From the NCBI GenBank assembly GCA_001771235.1, contig METF01000236.1:2367-8336 (forward strand): 5,970 nt of DNA. Direction: 5' to 3'. The DNA comes from Candidatus Zhuqueibacterota bacterium RBG_16_48_16. GTDB taxonomy: Bacteria > Zhuqueibacterota > Zhuqueibacteria > Residuimicrobiales > Sediminimicrobiaceae. A program made the position numbers and the translations under genes. Positions 3,674 to 5,970 of the stretch are shown piece after piece. The notes under the pieces are model-generated. The model had not been told where the DNA came from, made no database searches, and saw only the letters and a list, made by a program, of their open reading frames with translations. Each line of letters starts with the position of its first letter. Position 1 is the first letter of the stretch.

Positions 3674-5970
3674 TTATCGCAGCATCATCATCCGGCGGGT
3701 GCGGAGCTGAGACTCGCCGTTGTGCCGGGACTCGAGCAGGTAGATATAAATGCCGCTGGCCAGTTTCACGCCGTTGTTATCCGTGCCGTCCCATCTGACG
3801 GTGTAGACTCCGGATTTCCGAAAGCCGTTGGCCAGCGTCTTCACTTCCTTGCCGAGGATGTTATAAACCGCCAGACGGACGTCAGACGGCTGGGCAATAG
3901 AGAATCCGATTTCCGTCACCGGGTTGAACGGATTGGGATAGTTTTGCTCCAGGTCGAATTGCACGGGAATCGAGGTTTCGCTTGCCGCATCGGTTGTGCT
4001 CTTGGCCATGGTGATCGTTGCATCGTAAACATTCGCGCCGGATCCCACGCTGACGTCCGCAGCCGTCTCCGGCGAAGCGCCGTTGACATAGCCGTTTTCG
4101 AATCCGCATACCGAAGCGGAGACTTTATAATCGCCTGCCGGCAAAGAGATCATCTCATACAAGCCATCATCTTCGCTCACGGTGGCGGCCATGACTTCGC
4201 CTTGCTGCTCGGCGGTAATCAGCGCGCCGCCGACAGGAGCGCCGGATGCGTCCAAAACAGCGCCGGCAATCATATAGGCACCTTCCTGCTGCGGTGTGAG
4301 TACGAAATCAATGCCCTCGGTCACCTGGTCTTTGACGACCGTAATCGGCTGCGCGTTAAACCAGCGAAAAGCATTGTCATAGAATTCACCCACGTAGCCC
4401 TGGGCCGTACACACGGCGATATAGACCCCCGACTGCAGGTTCAGCTCGAAAGTGCCGTCCGCACCGGTGATCGTTCTTTTCGGCCTGGCGAATGTCAACG
4501 GCATGACGGACACTGTGGCGCCTGCAATCGGCAGCCCGGTCGAGTCGTCCGTCACGGTTCCTGAAATAACTGTGCCCGACTGGTCGATGGGTGTCAAAGT
4601 GAAATCAATGCCTTCCACGGTGCTCGATGTTGTCACTTCGATGGGCGTCGCCTCATTTTTGGCGGTTGCGTTCAGGTACCATTCTCGCAGGTAGCCCCTG
4701 GCATCGGCCAGGGCATAATAGGTGCCGTTTTTCAAGCCGCTAAATTCATAAACGCCGTTTTCATCGGTCTTTTCACTTCTTTTCGTATGTCCGTTTCCAA
4801 GGACGAGATGAACGACGGCATTGGCAATCGCAGCGCCCGATTCTTCAGCCGTAACGGTGCCGCGAACCGTGCCGCCCTTTTCCAGGGTAAAGTCGATTTC
4901 CTGGATTTCCACGCCGTTCTCTACCGTGACAAGGGTTGCGTTAAGAATCGAATCGGCTTCCTGGTAAAATTCCGGTAAATATCCTTCCGCAACAGCGGCG
5001 ACGATATAATCGCCCTGCGGCAAACCGGCAAAAGCATAAACCCCGTTTTCATCCGTTACAGCGCGAAATGCTCTTTTGGATTGTCTTCTTTCCGAAAACG
5101 CTTTGACCAGCGCGCCAGGGACAGGATCGCCCGTTGCTTCGTCGGAGACCAGGCCGGATATGCTGCCCAGTGCTGCCAGCTCAAAATTCACCAGCGAATG
5201 CTCATTTTCTGCGACCGTCACAGCCGTAGCGGACAGTGGCTCCGATGCGTTTTCGTACCACTCGCCGGCGTATTCCTCGGCCTCGGCGTGGATGATGTAT
5301 ATGCCGGGTCTCACCTGGATGATATACCCGCCGTTTTCATCGGTGCGGGTACGGTGCATAAAGCGGTGATGACCGCCGTGAGATGTGCTTAGTAACGCAG
5401 CAACGGCCACCTGTGCGTCGGCTATGGGCGTGCCGTCTTCAGCCGTAACAATGCCGGTTATGGCGCTGCTCGACGCCAGGCTAAAGTCTATACCGCTTGT
5501 CTCCTGCGGTGCCTGGGCTTCGACCAGCGTGGCATCTTCCGGTTCTTTTGTGTTGTCGTAAAACTCTTGCACGTATCCGGGCGAATTGGCGTGCAGCAAA
5601 TAGGAGCCGGTGGGCAAACCCGCAAGGGAATAGACGCCGTTTTCGTCCGTGAGAGCGTGGAAGCTGAGCCGCGGATCGACGCGCAGTACGGCCACAACAT
5701 GGGCGCCGTTCAAAGGCTCGCCGCTGCTATCAGCCGTCACTGTGCCGGAAATGGTCGCGCCCGCTCCAAGCTCAAAGTCGATATTTTCAAGCGTATCCTG
5801 TTCGGCCAATGTGACCGGCGTGGCTTCCCGTAAATACATGGCGCCGTCGTAATATTCGGAAATGTAGCCGCTTTGTTCCGCCCGGACGATATAATCCCCG
5901 GCGATGAGATTGGCGATCAGGTATCTGCCATCTTGATCGCTGGAGACGGTTTTTCTCCATGCCGGCCTGT
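3674..5970 (-). CDS. Secreted T9SS cargo with tandem carboxypeptidase-regulatory-like modules (5' end outside window)
   Basis: The frame stays open to the right edge, so the gene starts outside the window. An internal ATG at 5837-5839 is not the start, because the 43 upstream codons belong to the same repeat pattern (for example DQDGRYLIANLIAGDYIV). About 764 residues are visible. Six full modules of 97-100 residues plus the end of another show GTVT, a proline/glycine turn, A-x-V strands, TDENGVY, a G(D/T)Y strand, GYxxE(F/W)Y and IDFxL, typical of the CarboxypepD_reg or prealbumin-like beta-sandwich. A linker then leads to a C-terminal sorting domain (3677-3961) with FDLEQNYPNPFNPVTEIGFS, VYNILGKEV, GVYTVRWDGTDNNG and ASGIYIYLL, the FlgD-like T9SS type A tail. 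T9SS exports such proteins across the outer membrane, to the surface or medium. The modules probably act as a spacer or binding stalk; any catalytic domain would be in the missing N-terminal part. Confidence 0.9.
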   Translation of the reverse strand, partial: RPAWRKTVSSDQDGRYLIANLIAGDYIVRAEQSGYISEYYDGAMYLREATPVTLAEQDTLENIDFELGAGATISGTVTADSSGEPLNGAHVVAVLRVDPRLSFHALTDENGVYSLAGLPTGSYLLHANSPGYVQEFYDNTKEPEDATLVEAQAPQETSGIDFSLASSSAITGIVTAEDGTPIADAQVAVAALLSTSHGGHHRFMHRTRTDENGGYIIQVRPGIYIIHAEAEEYAGEWYENASEPLSATAVTVAENEHSLVNFELAALGSISGLVSDEATGDPVPGALVKAFSERRQSKRAFRAVTDENGVYAFAGLPQGDYIVAAVAEGYLPEFYQEADSILNATLVTVENGVEIQEIDFTLEKGGTVRGTVTAEESGAAIANAVVHLVLGNGHTKRSEKTDENGVYEFSGLKNGTYYALADARGYLREWYLNATAKNEATPIEVTTSSTVEGIDFTLTPIDQSGTVISGTVTDDSTGLPIAGATVSVMPLTFARPKRTITGADGTFELNLQSGVYIAVCTAQGYVGEFYDNAFRWFNAQPITVVKDQVTEGIDFVLTPQQEGAYMIAGAVLDASGAPVGGALITAEQQGEVMAATVSEDDGLYEMISLPAGDYKVSASVCGFENGYVNGASPETAADVSVGSGANVYDATITMAKSTTDAASETSIPVQFDLEQNYPNPFNPVTEIGFSIAQPSDVRLAVYNILGKEVKTLANGFRKSGVYTVRWDGTDNNGVKLASGIYIYLLESRHNGESQLRTRRMMMLR
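3677..3961 (-). other. T9SS type A C-terminal sorting domain
   Basis: The last 95 residues form one FlgD-like Ig fold. The landmarks in order are QNYPNPFNP, I-x-FSI, V-x-LAVYNILGKEVKTL, G-x-Y-x-VRWDGTDNNG, and ASGIYIYLLES, ending RRMMMLR. The order and spacing match the type A tails recognised by the type IX secretion machinery and normally cleaved on export. The PNPFNP core is the form frequent in Calditrichota, Ignavibacteriota and related phyla, which supports the taxonomic guess. Confidence 0.9.
4004..5755 (-). repeat. Six tandem protein modules of 97-100 residues
   Basis: Approximate modules in reading order are 5465-5755, 5165-5464, 4871-5164, 4571-4870, 4274-4570 and 4004-4273; part of another lies at 5756-5970. 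The equivalent Gly in the first strand (ISG, ITG, ISG, VRG, ISG, IAG) recurs after 97, 100, 98, 100 and 99 residues. At DNA level the TDENG segment is nearly conserved: the 16-mer cgccgttttcatcggt occurs at 4753-4768 and 5329-5344. The sixth module is divergent, with SEDDGLY in place of TDENGVY and no E(F/W)Y motif. The array probably arose by tandem duplication and could recombine. Confidence 0.85.

Noticed and set aside
3722..4564. Long plus-strand ORF (280 codons) opposite the T9SS cargo gene
   Set aside because: The minus-strand frame has unmistakable domain and sorting-signal content. The plus-strand translation is rich in Arg, His and Gly with no recognisable motif, as expected of an antisense shadow of a repetitive GC-rich gene.
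4004..5970. Regularly spaced similar sequences, considered as a CRISPR array
   Set aside because: The roughly 295-bp period is one protein module in an uninterrupted reading frame; the DNA copies are diverged and there are no spacers.
1..5970. A defence or other multi-gene system linking the four genes
   Set aside because: I see no nuclease, helicase, toxin-antitoxin pair, reverse transcriptase or recombinase. A terminator and long spacers separate most genes, and the Bro-N gene is probably broken.

Overview
The window carries four protein-coding genes, all read on the minus strand (leftward), separated by repeat-bearing spacers. From right to left they are: the 3' portion of a large secreted repeat protein with a type IX secretion (T9SS) sorting domain (3674 to beyond 5970); a predicted outer-membrane beta-barrel protein (1491-3107); a small polytopic inner-membrane protein with WW motifs (720-1397); and a Bro-N (BRO/phage antirepressor-like N-terminal domain) gene that appears frameshifted at the left edge (22-474, with its continuation at 1-31).

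The sorting domain, with its QNYPNPFNP motif, together with an outer-membrane beta-barrel ending in Phe, points to a didermic bacterium of the Fibrobacterota-Chlorobiota-Bacteroidota supergroup. The 'YPNPFNP' version of the tail is common in Calditrichota, Ignavibacteriota, KSB1 and Marinimicrobia-type lineages, so one of these is my best guess. This is inference from family knowledge, not a database match.

Region by region. Positions 1-474 hold the Bro-N gene. Positions 475-719 are non-coding and contain an 8-bp tandem repeat running into a perfect 26-bp palindrome. Positions 720-1397 encode the membrane protein, which seems built from three copies of a two-helix unit. A 93-bp AT-rich gap follows, then the beta-barrel gene. 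Positions 3108-3673 (566 bp) hold no convincing gene but are dense in structure: a 134-bp element with 26-bp imperfect terminal inverted repeats, a solo copy of its end, a good intrinsic terminator for the leftward T9SS gene, and an 86-bp nested palindromic element. The rest is the T9SS cargo gene: six full modules of 97-100 residues plus part of a seventh, each a carboxypeptidase-regulatory-like beta-sandwich followed by a conserved aromatic 'GYxxE(F/W/Y)Y' segment.

Functionally, the T9SS cargo is probably exported to the cell surface or medium and the barrel protein sits in the outer membrane. The terminator between them argues that they are separate transcription units. The membrane gene may be co-transcribed with the barrel gene or have its own weak promoter. 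Nothing links the Bro-N gene to the others; Bro-N genes are often mobile or prophage-associated. I see no defence system, CRISPR array, RNA gene or transposase. The most notable features are the short inverted-repeat elements, the Bro-N frameshift and the regular architecture of the secreted protein.
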